Assembly (NCBI GenBank): GCA_030549335.1
Contig: CM060186.1
Coordinates: 18,467,189 to 18,531,188 of the forward strand
Length of the DNA: 64,000 bases
Direction of reading: 5' to 3'
Source of the DNA: Pontederia crassipes
Taxonomy: Eukaryota; Streptophyta; Magnoliopsida; Commelinales; Pontederiaceae
This document shows positions 33,060 to 43,900 of the stretch, piece after piece. How positions within the stretch are numbered: the stretch's first letter is position 1; each line of letters starts with the position of its first letter. A program made the translations under genes and the position numbers. The notes under the pieces are model-generated. The model made no database searches. It worked only from the letters and a program-made list of their open reading frames with translations, and was not told the DNA's origin.

Positions 33060-33154
33060 ACCAACATAATTATTTATCATAAAATTTATATTTTAATATA
33101 TATATATCTAATAAAAATTTAAAAACTTGAGGGGGCTTCATCCTATACGTGGGT
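33060..33154 (-). mobile_element. Truncated second copy of the hAT MITE
   Basis: Reading the minus strand from 33154 gives CAGGAGCGGACCCACG, then 'gaagccccctcaagtttt' and an AT-rich run, parallel to the left half of the MITE at 3076. The other terminus was not found, so only one end is supported. Confidence 0.55.
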
Positions 33155-33189
33155 CCGCTCCTGCTTTGATGAATGGTGGTCGGACAGCA

Positions 33190-33370
33190 ACGAATTGAGG
33201 TGGCGAAGCTGCAGCGGTAGCGACTGTGCGCGTGCAAAGGGAAAGACCTGAAAATTGGAGGTGAGAGAAGCTGCGTATTCTTTCTCCTTCCCTTTTTGTA
33301 TGCCACAGTTCTTTTTTTTATTTTTTTCTGACCAAATGATCGTAATGTCCTCTATTTAACTTTTAAATTA
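33190..33370. repeat. Dispersed repeat, partner at 41805-41955
   Basis: Both copies start GAGGTGGCGAAGC, share TGTGCGCGTGCAAAGGGAAA and 'gagagaagctgcgtattctt', and end near ATAATGTCCTC. They are in the same orientation, 8.6 kb apart. Nature unknown. Confidence 0.8.
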
Positions 33371-34055
33371 ATTGTTTTCCAAGGCGTTACCGGCTTAAAT
33401 TATTAAATTGCCTCAGTATGTTCTACTTATAGCTCAACTAATTAATTTGTGTATTATTTTTTATCTATTTTCTTTATTACTGGAGTCAATTTTTGGCTGG
33501 AGTAGCTTTACTAATCTTTATTAAAAAATATTTATAAAATTAAAAGATATTAATCTTTATTATCTTATTATAAGAAATATTTATTAAAAAATTAAAATAC
33601 AATTATGAGAAATATGGATAAAATTATTTATAAAAAACATATTATGTCTTTTATAATGTCTTTTGATATATTTTTAAAGAGTCATATTGTGACTTATATT
33701 AAAATTAATCATTATGCTAAAATTTTAGTGCATATTAAAATTTATCTATTTTATATTCTAAACTTCTTTATAATCTATATTATGTATATACATAAATATA
33801 TTAAAAGGAAAATGAGTAAAAAGAAAAAAAATAAATATATTTTATGAAAAATTAAAAATAATGATAACTTATTTAATCATATTATTTATTAATGCATTAA
33901 GAAAAGAATATATAAACATATAGAAAGATATATATGTATTATAAAAATTGATAATAGATAATATTATTTTAAATCTTTCGGCACTATCGAAAATATCATC
34001 CGTCGATAATTAAAATATTAATTTATTATTAATATTTATAACCATTTATTTAATA
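33371..34055. other. AT-rich stretch, no gene
   Basis: Very AT-rich DNA. It contains an 80-codon frame at 33605 that is lysine- and isoleucine-rich and looks fortuitous. It ends in TATTTAATA (34047-34055), the left duplication of the MULE. Confidence 0.6.
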
Positions 34056-34966
34056 GTAATAATGGTTGTGCGCTCACCTTTTTTTTAGCGCACCGTGCGC
34101 TTACTCTTTGCCAGCCACAGGATTTTAATTTAATGGCTGTGCAATGAAACTGGAACTCAGAAAAAAAAAACAGGGTGGTTTCATAGATGGCTGTGCATTG
34201 CGTTGAGAGCGATTCTTCTCTTCCTCGGTAGATTTTTCATTCATGATCTTGTTCCTCCCACCACCTCTTCTTATCTCTTAGTTTGTTCTTCATGTACTTT
34301 TTTCTCTCTCCTTCGAATCAATCACTAGTACTCTATATAACATTCCAAATCGACCCACGTCATATAACGAAGATCAACTTGAAAACACTATAAACATTAT
34401 GATATTAATCATTATATTAAACAAGTTTTATCAAGGATCACGACATGTCATTAAAAGAAAGAATAAAATATATAAAAAATAATATTAATTGCGGAAGTTA
34501 AAAAATAACTACATCATCTATGAATGAATATTATAAGGTCTACATCATAAGTTCATGAATGCGGAAGAAACATAAACTAATCAACTAGGCCCTTCTCGTT
34601 CATGTATCATCGTCTGAGCATCACACACCAATTCAACATCATCACTGACCTATAAAAATCAAACACAAGGGAGGAGGTCCTCCCGTAAACTTTACGGCCT
34701 AGTGGAGAACCAATTAAGATGTACAATGCATAACTTTAAATAACATAAATTAGTAATGATGAAAGTATCTTATCTTGGTTTGAAAATAGAGCATGGAGTA
34801 ATCATAATCATGAATAATGAGAATCAATAGATAGTGAAATCAGTAAGATTACATGATAAGTGATATCCTTAAAATTCATAGCAGAGTTGATAAACATGAC
34901 ATAAATGATAAACATAACTTCACTTGATATACATGCTTGTTTAACTTATCCATATTTCTTAATTTT

Positions 34967-36205
34967 CACTTCAAAAAAATTAAGATTTTTCGACGGATAA
35001 AAATCCTTCGCAATTTGCGACGGATTAGTTATCCGTCAAAATTTTCGACGGTTACAACCATTGAAAATAAAAAAATAAATTATAAAATATATTATTTTAT
35101 TATTTTATTTTCTAACGGTCTGACCCACTGGTAAGTGAAAAATAATATAATATAAGTAATATTTTATTAATATAATTATCGATAGTTCTCTGGACCATCG
35201 ATAAAATAAAAAAATTAAATATTATATAATATAAGTAATATTTTATTATTATAATTATCTACAGTTCAGACCGTCACAAGTTTTAACGATCTGAACCGTC
35301 GGTAACTTTGAAAATAATTAAATATTATATAATATAAGTAGTATTTTATTATTATGATTATCAACAGTTCAGACTATTAGAACTTTTGACGGTCCGGACT
35401 ATCGGTAATTTTAAAAATAACTAACTATTAAATAATAATATAATATACGTAGTATTTCATTATTAAAATTATTTTGACGGTCCAAAACATCGGTAATTGA
35501 AAAAATAATTAAATATTATAACCATATATATCATAATATATATATATATATATATATCTCTAATAGTTAAAATCGTCAGAACTTCCGACGGTCCAAGCTC
35601 CATCGAAAGTTTCGATAGTTGTGACCGTCGGTAATCAAAAAATAATTCTCCCCTTGCTTTTATTCCCTTTTCCCCTCTCCCGCTATGTTTATTTTTTCCG
35701 CTTTCACCTCTTTCTACCCCTATATATCACCTCCTCCCTCTCTCTCTACCTCTTTCCCTCTCTCCTCTCTCTCTCCCTCACCTGCCGCGACGACCTCCAT
35801 CCGGACGATGGCACGCCGGCGATGACTCTTACATTATAAAAATTCGTTGCGACGATTGCCACCGTCGAACTTTCGACGATTGTGGCCGCTGGAATGTTTC
35901 GACGGTTGCGACCGCTGGAATGTTTCAACGGTTGCGACCATCGGAATATTTTGACAGTTGTCGCCGCCAAAATGTTTCGACGGTTCCGGCCGTCAGAACG
36001 TTTCGACAGTTGCGACCGCCGGAGTTTTTTTATGGTTACAACCGTCGAAACTTTCGACGAATTTTTTTAGCCATAAAAAATGGATTTGCAATGCCCTCTT
36101 TTTCGGTTGAACTAATTCGTCGATAAACCCATCTGAAACGTCAGATGATTTCCTTGAATTTTCAGTCGGTCAAAATCATATGAAAAAAGCACTTTTCTTG
36201 TAGTG
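34967..36205. mobile_element. CACTA element C (1.24 kb), nested in the solo LTR
   Basis: The ends are CACTTCAAAAAAATTAAG and GCACTTTTCTTGTAGTG, with a 3-bp duplication TTT on each side, as CACTA elements make. It is homologous to CACTA B at 13741. Subterminal tandem repeats of about 100 bp (35130-35540) alternate AT spacers with GACGGTCCGGAC-type hairpin words. A TATATAT box at 35721 and CT-rich leader follow. No transposase. Confidence 0.88.
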
Positions 36206-36599
36206 TTTGAATCTTACTTGAAAATCAGGTGACTTTATGTGTCTTTAAATTCTTGAGATATGCCGAGTAAAACGATACAGTCTTGTGTGGGTCGATAGGT
36301 GATCAAGCCATAACCAAGGGAAGAAATCTTATCTTGAGGCACTTGGCATAGGCTGACAACTCATTATTCATCTTTCATCTTCACTTATTAATCACTTTAG
36401 AATCTTGTTGTTTAATATTCTTCGTATAGTGGATACAATTGAATCAATAGGAGAGTGAATTAGTAAAATGGTCCATATCTTGAATCGGGAATGAATTTCA
36501 ATGGAATCTTGAGTCATTAATCCGGTTGTGACACTGATCAATCATAAGAGGACAAATGACATTCAGAGACAAAATCACGAGTTATTGATGAACATAATA

Positions 36600-36910
36600 A
36601 GAGGTCACAGTTTGAAGGTCGATTGACCGGTTCTGCTGAATGGTCGACCAGTCTGTAACTTGGCATGGTCGTGACAGCCTAGTGGCACAGGCGTGCAGAG
36701 GGGGTGGCACGGGCATGCTGGTAAAGTAAGAGTATGCAGAGGGTGGCACGAGCGTGCTAGTAAAAGGGCATGGGCGTGAGGACGGTCGACCAATTCAGTG
36801 GATCGGTTGACCGATCTATGGTATACTGCTGAGTTCATTCGGCCAAGGAATGACACGGGCGTGACATCATGGTGGCATGGGCGTGAAAGAGGTTTCACGG
36901 CCGTGATGGT
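36600..36910. repeat. Cluster of TGGCACGGGCGTG words in the solo LTR
   Basis: Seven variants (TGGCACAGGCGTGC, TGGCACGGGCATGC, TGGCACGAGCGTGC, GGGCATGGGCGTGA, TGACACGGGCGTGA, TGGCATGGGCGTGA, TTCACGGCCGTGA) occur in about 230 bp, next to GTCGACCA and GGTTGACCGAT words. Each is nearly self-complementary (CACG...CGTG). Confidence 0.8.
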
Positions 36911-38415
36911 GGAACTCGGCCAATTTTCAACATCAACCAGGGCCGGTTTCGGTATTAAACACAGAATGCCGGGTTTTCTAAGTGTGAAACAAATTTAACA
37001 TTTTTCAACTACAGATCAAGCACAATAATATCATAACATGGCATAGGAGTCCAGATAATATACACAACAATCACCACAGCAAATCATACAAAACACACCT
37101 AAGATTCCTACATACAATTAATCATAGTACAAACAATAAAATAGATCAAACAATCAGATTCATCTTCGTGTTATTTTCTTCATGTTGTTCATGCATATGA
37201 CATGATCAGATCATGATAAATATTAGATTTTTATCTACTTAAAGTCATGCAAAGTGATTTTAAGAATTCACCCACCTATTTTTTCCTGGTTGTCTCCATG
37301 TTATTCCGATGATCAGTGGCGTTGTCCCCCTCTCCATTGGTCCTGTGCTCGCACTTTCTCTATGGTCGATCACCACCTAGAAGTGTTGCGACGCATGTGA
37401 GAAGCAAGATCAAAACCTGATCGCGCAGCACTGCTATAGGTAATGGTCGTGTGGTTAAACAATGGCAGAGGGAGGCGTATGTTCTTCAGATTTTTTTTTT
37501 CTAGCCGCCGGTGAGAGGTTGTTTCGATTGATTTAGGACGTAAATGGACGGATCTGGCACTTTATTCTCTTTTTTAATTTTCATTATCTTTTTCTATTAT
37601 TCAAACTGACCTTTCCATATGTCCTTTATTCTCTTCTCCACAATTTGCGGCCAGCATATTTTTCCATAACAAGATTTGTGATAACCAAATCTTACGTGGT
37701 CGTTTTAATTCAATCCATTTCTTCCTTTTTTTTTTTTGTTGTTACACTCTCTGAATTTATATGATCCTTCCCACTTCACTGCCCGGACGGTGGTTGTTAG
37801 GGGCGAAGAGGCATTCTCCAACTTGAGTTGTCTCTGCATCGGATGATACAAAATGGAATGCAACGAAGAGCAAAGCCTTTTATTTGAATTTTTTCAGGTT
37901 GCCTCCTCACTTTTGTTAATGTGATTTGTTCACGATGAAATTTTTTAATGCATTATCATATTTTGAAAATGAATGGCAAATTTGTACATAGCAAAAAATA
38001 TTTATCATATCCAAGTGTAGATGCTCCTGGATAATACATAGTAAGAAAAGAAAAACAAAGACATCGATTTCGATATATTCAAAAAAGGTTTTGATTAATT
38101 CATGTGAGATTGTGAGGACGAACTAAAAGATAATAAGGCAAAAAGGCTTCGAATTTCATTTCTATGAAATAAAGAGGTCTTCAAAAAAACAAAATTTGCC
38201 GAGGAGGAAGGGGAATGGTCTTATCCACATGGGCGCTTAAGAGAGAGAATAAGAAAAAAATATAATATAATATAAGCAAAACCACCTCTGTCACGACATT
38301 ACCTAAATATTTTCTGGTTTCACCGCTGGCCACAGGATTGAATCGTATGACTACCAAAGAGTAAGTGCACGGTGCGCTAAAAATGAGTGCACAAACATTA
38401 TTCCCGTATTTAATA

Positions 38416-39573
38416 AATACATATAATACTATTAATGTTTAGTAATAATATTATATATAAAAACATTAATAGTAATTAATACAATCAAACATAAACTTTG
38501 ACCTGTTTCCTATGGGAACCTTGTTGGGGCCGAGGTGGCTTGAAAGAGGTTCAATCGATTCAATACTTCCTAACTTTTGAGAGTTGTAACTCGGGCCGAG
38601 TATGATCTAAACCTAGGTCGAGTTTAGTCAGTCAAAAATTCAAAGTCAATTTTCATAAGGGAAGACCCTGGGTCGGGCTCCCCTTAACCTAGGTCGGGTT
38701 TAGTGCAAAATCGGGTATGGTTCCTCCTATACAGGGGAATTCCAGTGCCAATATATTAAAACTTTGCCCTAGCTTTATTATCAATCCGTGCATGCTTTCA
38801 ACATATAATCAAAGGAAAACTATCCTTGGATAAACATGTGTGTACCATTTTCTATTCTTAACTTGATCAAATCTATTAAAAAAATATATGTAAAAGTGAA
38901 TTCAACATCAACACTTACCTATCCAGGCACAACTACCTGAACCCAAAACTTTAGACAAGTTTTTCAGTAACCACATTTATTTTTTGACGATGACTTCAAT
39001 GAGAGGTTAAGGTAGTTTTTCCTCAGCTCAAACCTAAGGCCGAGAGGTGAGGAGCTTTAGCCACGCTTAATTAGAAAGACACAATGAGATTAAATTTTGT
39101 TTCTGTCATTCCCTTCTTTTGTTGAGGCATTCCCTTATGTGTTCAGACAACATATGATTTTCTAGTGTTGGTGATTCTCGATCGAGACATCGATCTATTC
39201 CATACGTAAAGCTTGCGAACCAAGAGGTTGGATCAGTGCTCGGATATGTGTAGGGATCACCAGCTGCCATAGGGACAGTAAAGAGGCAAACCCAAGTTCT
39301 CTATTCTCCTTGTTTTGAGAAACAACTTTTCTTATTCGAGCTTTGAGTGTACCTAAGACATCTGCATCTCTTGTTCGAAATTGTACATTATTACTCAATG
39401 ATTGCATACGTGTCAAGAGGCGATGTGACCATTGCCTTACTATTAAGAGATGATGATAGTGAGTGCCTAGTGGGGCCAAGAGACAAATTTGTGTTTCCTG
39501 TTGTAGTGGTTCTTTGTCCGAACGATCTTGGCTTTAAGGTGTTGGAGAGTAATCTATTTTTTAATCGAGTTTG
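38416..39573. other. Unassigned stretch with CTAGGTCGGGTTTAG words
   Basis: 38500-38720 carries repeated ACCTAGGTCGRGTTTAG and GGGTCGGGCT words like those in LTRs elsewhere in the window, but no LTR ends were found. A 94-codon minus-strand frame at 39195-39479 (MAPLGTHYHHLLIVRQW...) was not recognised and may be fortuitous. No gene is claimed. Confidence 0.5.
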
Positions 39574-39932
39574 GGTGATGGTTGGGTTTTGGACTAAGTA
39601 GAGCCGAGAAGTTTGCTTGAAGCCTTCTCACGATAATTGCCATTTTCGCTCGAGTTCAATCCAAAGAGAATAGATTGGCTAAGCTCCGAATTTCCCGATG
39701 TGAAAATGATCTTGTTCTCATAAGATAAAATAGGCAGCACATCGTCGGAGTACTTCTCACCGAAAAAAACACTAGTGTCCAAAGGACAATCACATGACTT
39801 TATCCATTACAATGTTCGAATTAGATTTTAATACCCTTACACTGAACAACCACCACGTATTGGTACTCACCACGATGAATAGTAGTAGAGTCGCTAGAAT
39901 AGTGATCGGAAAAGGAGACAAACAGTGGCGAC
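39574..39932 (-). pseudogene. Inverted copy of the ankyrin gene 3' region, distal part
   Basis: The minus strand matches 12910-13170: shared phrases include GATGATCATTTTCACAT in diverged form, 'gggaaattcggagcttagcc', 'gatgtgctgcctattttat' and CGACTCTACTACT. It also extends beyond the point where CACTA A entered copy 1, to TTGGATTGAACTCGAGCG and TTCTCGGCTCTACTTAGTCC. It is interrupted at 39933 by a solo LTR. Confidence 0.8.
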
Positions 39933-41693
39933 TGATGTGTTGAAATCATAACAATAAAATTACTAACAAGTGCACTAGTCGTATCAAATAATAAAGTGTA
40001 AAGGAGAGTTATTGCTCCCACAAGAAATTAGTTAAATCTAATCTATCTTAATAATCTACTAGGCGAAGAAAAAGTGTTTGAGGATATGAAAACAGAAAAT
40101 TAAAGGTACATAAAATAAATAATAGAAAATAAAATAAAATGATGCTAAGCTTTGAGAATGATGGATGATTAATATAAAGATAAACTTGTATGATCCTTTT
40201 TAATAGTTGAGTTATAACATAAAATAATAGTATCGATTCTTAAGACGGATTAGGAGTACTTAAAGTATTGACCTCTCAAGACAAGTAAACCAAACTACCT
40301 TAGCTTCTAATAAATCTAATAACCGCAAATGATTAGTCAATTATTAATTTTACAAAGAATTAAGATGCATGAGTATGTATCTCCTACACTATTATTTATC
40401 CATAATTCTGGACAAAATAATAGATGACATGCAATTCAACACAAACGATGAGTTACCGAACATGCTTTATGTATGCTTCAACTTAAAAGTAAAAGATCAA
40501 TTATCAAAGTAATAATAAATTCTAAAACTAATTACTCCTCATACATGTTTGTAATCTAACCTCAGAAATAAAATTACTTATCAAAAGGTAATAAACTCAA
40601 CATGCATAATAAAAAAAATCGAAATGTTTAATTAACTCAACTAATAACAAGGTTCAAACAGTTTTCCTTCCTGAAAAGAATATAAAATCTATATTAGAGA
40701 AATAATAAACTATATGAACTAGGTAAAATAGCATCCATATAAGAGATAGAAGAAGAATTCTCAGCCTTCAGAATCTCTGGATATTGCACAGCACAATCGA
40801 CGAGTTACTTCATAGCCTTCTCTTTCGGGTGATTTTCACGCTTCGAAATTCATCCTCTACAATATGGCATGGCTCTCGTCTCAAGAACCTCCGAACACAT
40901 GTTTTTTTTCTGTCACCTATGACTTCTATTTATAACCTCTAGTGTCCCAAGAGCTTTCGTAGTGTTTCGATTTGATTCGAAGTCTTCTCATATTAAAATA
41001 AATAAATTCGGAATAGACTTTGATATATCTTTAAAACTATCCAAAACTCCTTCAAATATAAGTACATATGTTTTCTAGTTATCCCTGAGGCTTAGGATAA
41101 AATTTGAGTTTGATTTGGACTTAAAATTCTCAAGAAAAGTCAAAAAAATCTCAAAAATAACTTTCGTAACGGCCCATAATAGTCCTGTAACAGCCCTAAC
41201 AGTGTTTTTCATGGCCCGTAACACTGATTTCATGGCCTTAAGAGTGTTCAAATCGGAGTAAAAGTTGGATTTTAATGCCCTGTAATATTATGGTCACGAT
41301 ATGTAATTCGGGCAAGTTTTTTTGGACGAAACCAGGCATTTAACGGGCCATTACAAACCTCTCACAGTCCGTTGTATTCGACTTTCAGCCTTTGGACGAA
41401 ACTAGAGATTTAACGGGCCGTACAGAACTCTCAGGATCCATTATATTCAACTGTCAGCCTCTATTAATTTTCATTTTTTGGCTCCGTTTGAACTCCGATT
41501 TGAGTATCGATTGTTTCTATGGCTTGTGACTCAATTCTCTTGCTTTTTCTATAGTAAAACACAGAATTTGAATATATCTCTATTTTTATAAAATTAAAGA
41601 AAATGAAGCCATAAATTAATGCATACTATATGAAAATTATTCGAAATAAAATTAGATGCACGTCTAAATATATATTATATTTTGCATACATCA
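39933..41693 (-). mobile_element. Solo LTR, Athila/Tat-like, inside the inverted ankyrin fragment
   Basis: The ends are TGATGTGTTGAAATC and GCATACATCA, forming a TGATG/TGATG inverted pair. The flanks are GCGAC (39928-39932) and TGGAC (41694-41698), three of five matching. Comparison with the uninterrupted copies (CAGTGGCGACCAAAAAC at about 46430, reversed) shows this is exactly where foreign DNA entered. 'aagtgcactagtcgtatc' and ATTGCTCCCAC are Athila/Tat-style LTR phrases. A 70-bp internal duplication (41325-41395 and 41391-41460) carries AACGGGCCGTTAC-type words. Confidence 0.72.
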
Positions 41694-42003
41694 TGGACCA
41701 AAAACTCAATCTAATCAAACACACGGAAAATCCCTATTAAAATCCCTAAGAAATACTTTATGACATCCTCGGATTATTATAAATCCCTAAGAAATACTTT
41801 ATGAAATGAGGTGGCGAAGCCACAGCGGGAGTGAGTGTGCGCGTGCAAAGGGAAACAAGGGAAGATGGAGGAGAGAGAAGCTGCGTATTCTTTCTCCTCC
41901 CTTTTTTTTATGCCACCGTTCTTTCTTATTGTTTTAGGAATCATAATGTCCTCTTCAATTTAAATATAGAAAGCAATAAATGGAAATAAATAAAACTCTC
42001 CCC

Positions 42004-42034
<31 letters not shown>

Positions 42035-42170
42035 CTATATTCAACATCTGGTATTAATGCTCGCATATATTTGTTCGACAATATCTTTGATGAGATTCAT
42101 AAAGGGAGAGAACTGGGCCATGGCCGAGAGCGTGATCGGAATGCAAACAACAATATACATGGGCAAGGCA
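41694..42170 (-). pseudogene. Inverted copy of the ankyrin/PGG gene 3' end
   Basis: The minus strand at 42170-42041 reads ALPMYIVVCIPITLSAMAQF then SPFMNLIKDIVEQIYASINT and RC plus TGA, clearly the last helix of a PGG domain like that at 9460-9545, though with a different tail. 41753-41694 repeats the 3' region found after 9571 and 12870. The two parts are separated by the dispersed repeat at 41805-41955 and an (AT)n run at 42008-42036. This is a fragment of a second ankyrin/PGG gene, now without exons 1-6. Confidence 0.8.
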
Positions 42171-42454
42171 GTATGTTTGTAATATTCTTAAAAATAAAAT
42201 AAAAAGAAACCAAAACAAATAAAAGAAACCAAAAGGCAATTAAGGTTCAACGCTCCACTCTCACACGGGCAGCAAGAAGAAAGTTACAAGGTCCCTCTCA
42301 CTCATGTCCTCTCTCCAGTCACTCGCGAAGAAGAAGGAAAGGGAAGAAAAAGGAAAGATGGTTGGGTTTTAGGCTAAGTAGAGCCGAGAAGGTTGCTTGG
42401 AGCGCTCTCACGATAATTGCTATTTTTGCTCGAATCCATTCCAAAGAAAATAGG
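42171..42454. repeat. Partial direct copy of 39574-39673
   Basis: 42359-42453 repeats 'gatggttgggttttaggcta', AGTAGAGCCGAGAAGGTTGC and TCACGATAATTGC from 39574-39673. It stops where CACTA D begins, so D inserted into this duplicate. The stretch before it shows no gene. Confidence 0.7.
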
Positions 42455-43900
42455 CACTACAAGAAAAATGTTCACTTGCGATGGACGGTTCCGATGAAAA
42501 AATATCCCTCTTACTTTTAGGCAGATTTTATGATGGCTCTACATTTCTTTTGGACGTATACACGGTAAGATCACCGTTGGCGATGTCGTTCGAAATTACC
42601 AACGGAATGCCATCCGTTGGTACTACCAAAGGTCTAATTCATCTGAACAACAAAATAAAGATATAAGCCATGTACAACATTGTCCGCATAAGTTCCAACG
42701 GATTAGGCCAGCCCATGTACCGACAGTTGGAGCACCATCGGTACCACCGAAGGCCATGTGCCGTCGGAACATGTTCGCATAATTGGTTCACTTGCCCACC
42801 TCTCTATCAAACATATATGTTGCGACATCGTGATACCCTCGCAGAACTCTAGCTGTCAGTATTAGTGAAGGTTTCGCCCAAACGTCAGCATATACCTACA
42901 CTCAAACAACACAGTTAGCTCCAATGTTGTGACTTCACTATTTCACATGTTGCGACTAGTGTTTTCCTTCAAATCTACCGATGGTACATTGGCTGTCGGT
43001 ACTAGTGAAGGAGACTTCCTGTCGGAAAGTTAAAGCATGCCTCTACTTCTCCACACGTTGCGACGGTGCGTTCCCTTCAAGGTGTTCGAGGGATCTTCGA
43101 CCGTCTGTAGTTGAGAAGGGCATCCCCATTGGAACATCACTCTCAGTGCATGTCGAGTCGGGGCGATGGGTCATTTCCTTCGCAGCTACCGACAGCGAAG
43201 AAATCTACCCATCGAAACATAAACTTGTAATATAATACTGAAATATATGTTTCGATAGATCGTTTTCATCGGTAAGCCATCGGTGTATCGGTGTACACAT
43301 ATCTCAGCAACTGCATGCTTCTTTTTCTCTCTCTCGTACTCGCCCACACTCTCGCACTCGTCCACATTCTCGCCCTCCGGTCCGTTCACACACTCCAGCA
43401 TTCGGAGTTCTCCGGTGAAGTGCGAGGTATCTCCTACTTTTCTCTAGCCCTTTGTCCTTCATCTCTCTCTTCTTCTAGACGCCACGGGTAGATGATGAAT
43501 TTGATCAGCCTGATCTGGCGTGTAGCGGCGGGATTTGACCTTCAGCCGTCGGATCCGACGTTTAGCATTCGGATCTGATTATCCTCGGTCGGATGCGGCG
43601 TTTAGCTGCCAGATCCGGCAGTGATCCGACATGGGTGTCAGCATGCCGGCCGTCTGCAAGGGTGGCACCGGCCTGTTGCACGGGTCAGATCATGGGTCGA
43701 CGCCCTCCAGCAAGGCCGGTACCGTGACTCGTCGCCCTCCTGCCCCGGGCCACCACATGCCGCGCCGCCGTCCTGCACAGGTCTCATCGCGCCTGGCCAC
43801 CCTCCTAGATGGGCGGCACCACCCCGCTCTAGCTGGCTCCGCCTTCCTGTACAGCACAAAGGACCTATATTAATGTATCTATAATTTCTCTAATGCTTAC
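42455..43900. mobile_element. CACTA element D, left part with promoter-like and GC-rich interior
   Basis: The left end is CACTACAAGAAAAATG followed by TTCACTTGCGATGG, close to the end of CACTA A. Subterminal words (ccgttgg, gtcggaac, cgatggt) run to 43280. A CT-rich leader (43315-43460) and GC-rich DNA with ggatctgat, 'cggatccgacgtttagc' and ccagatccggcag follow to about 43650. The right end is not identified; 43900 is only where the similarity to other elements fades. Confidence 0.6.

Larger units (their letters stand above)
34336..37746. mobile_element. Solo LTR of the Tekay-like gypsy family, nested in the MULE
   Basis: It begins TATAACATTCCAAATCGACC, matching the TGTAACGCCCCCAAATCGAC start of the LTR at 47126, and ends TTTGTTGTTACA. 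Shared internal phrases include 'gggaggaggtcctcccgtaa' and CAGGTGACTTTA near 36229. The flanking pentamers are CTCTA and CTCTC, a four-of-five match. Without the CACTA inside it is about 2.2 kb, close to the 2.03 kb of the complete element's LTRs. It is more diverged than those, so it is older. Confidence 0.87.
34056..38406. mobile_element. MULE (Mutator-like) element carrying nested insertions
   Basis: A perfect 9-bp duplication TATTTAATA flanks it (34047-34055, 38407-38415), the length expected of Mutator elements. The terminal repeats run GTAATAATGGTTGTGCGCTC at the left and, reverse-complemented, CGGGAATAATGTTTGTGCAC at the right; further in both have AGCGCACCGTGCRCTTACTC followed by TTTG. 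Without the solo LTR inside (34336-37746) it is about 0.94 kb and encodes no transposase. Confidence 0.9.

Noticed and set aside
39195..39479. 94-codon minus-strand frame as a gene
   Set aside because: No recognisable motif, no splice or start context, and the surroundings are repeat debris; it is mentioned only as unassigned.
43621..43884. Pro/Arg-rich frames as a coding gene
   Set aside because: GC-rich interior of CACTA D, read equally long in several frames, with no domain and no conserved start.
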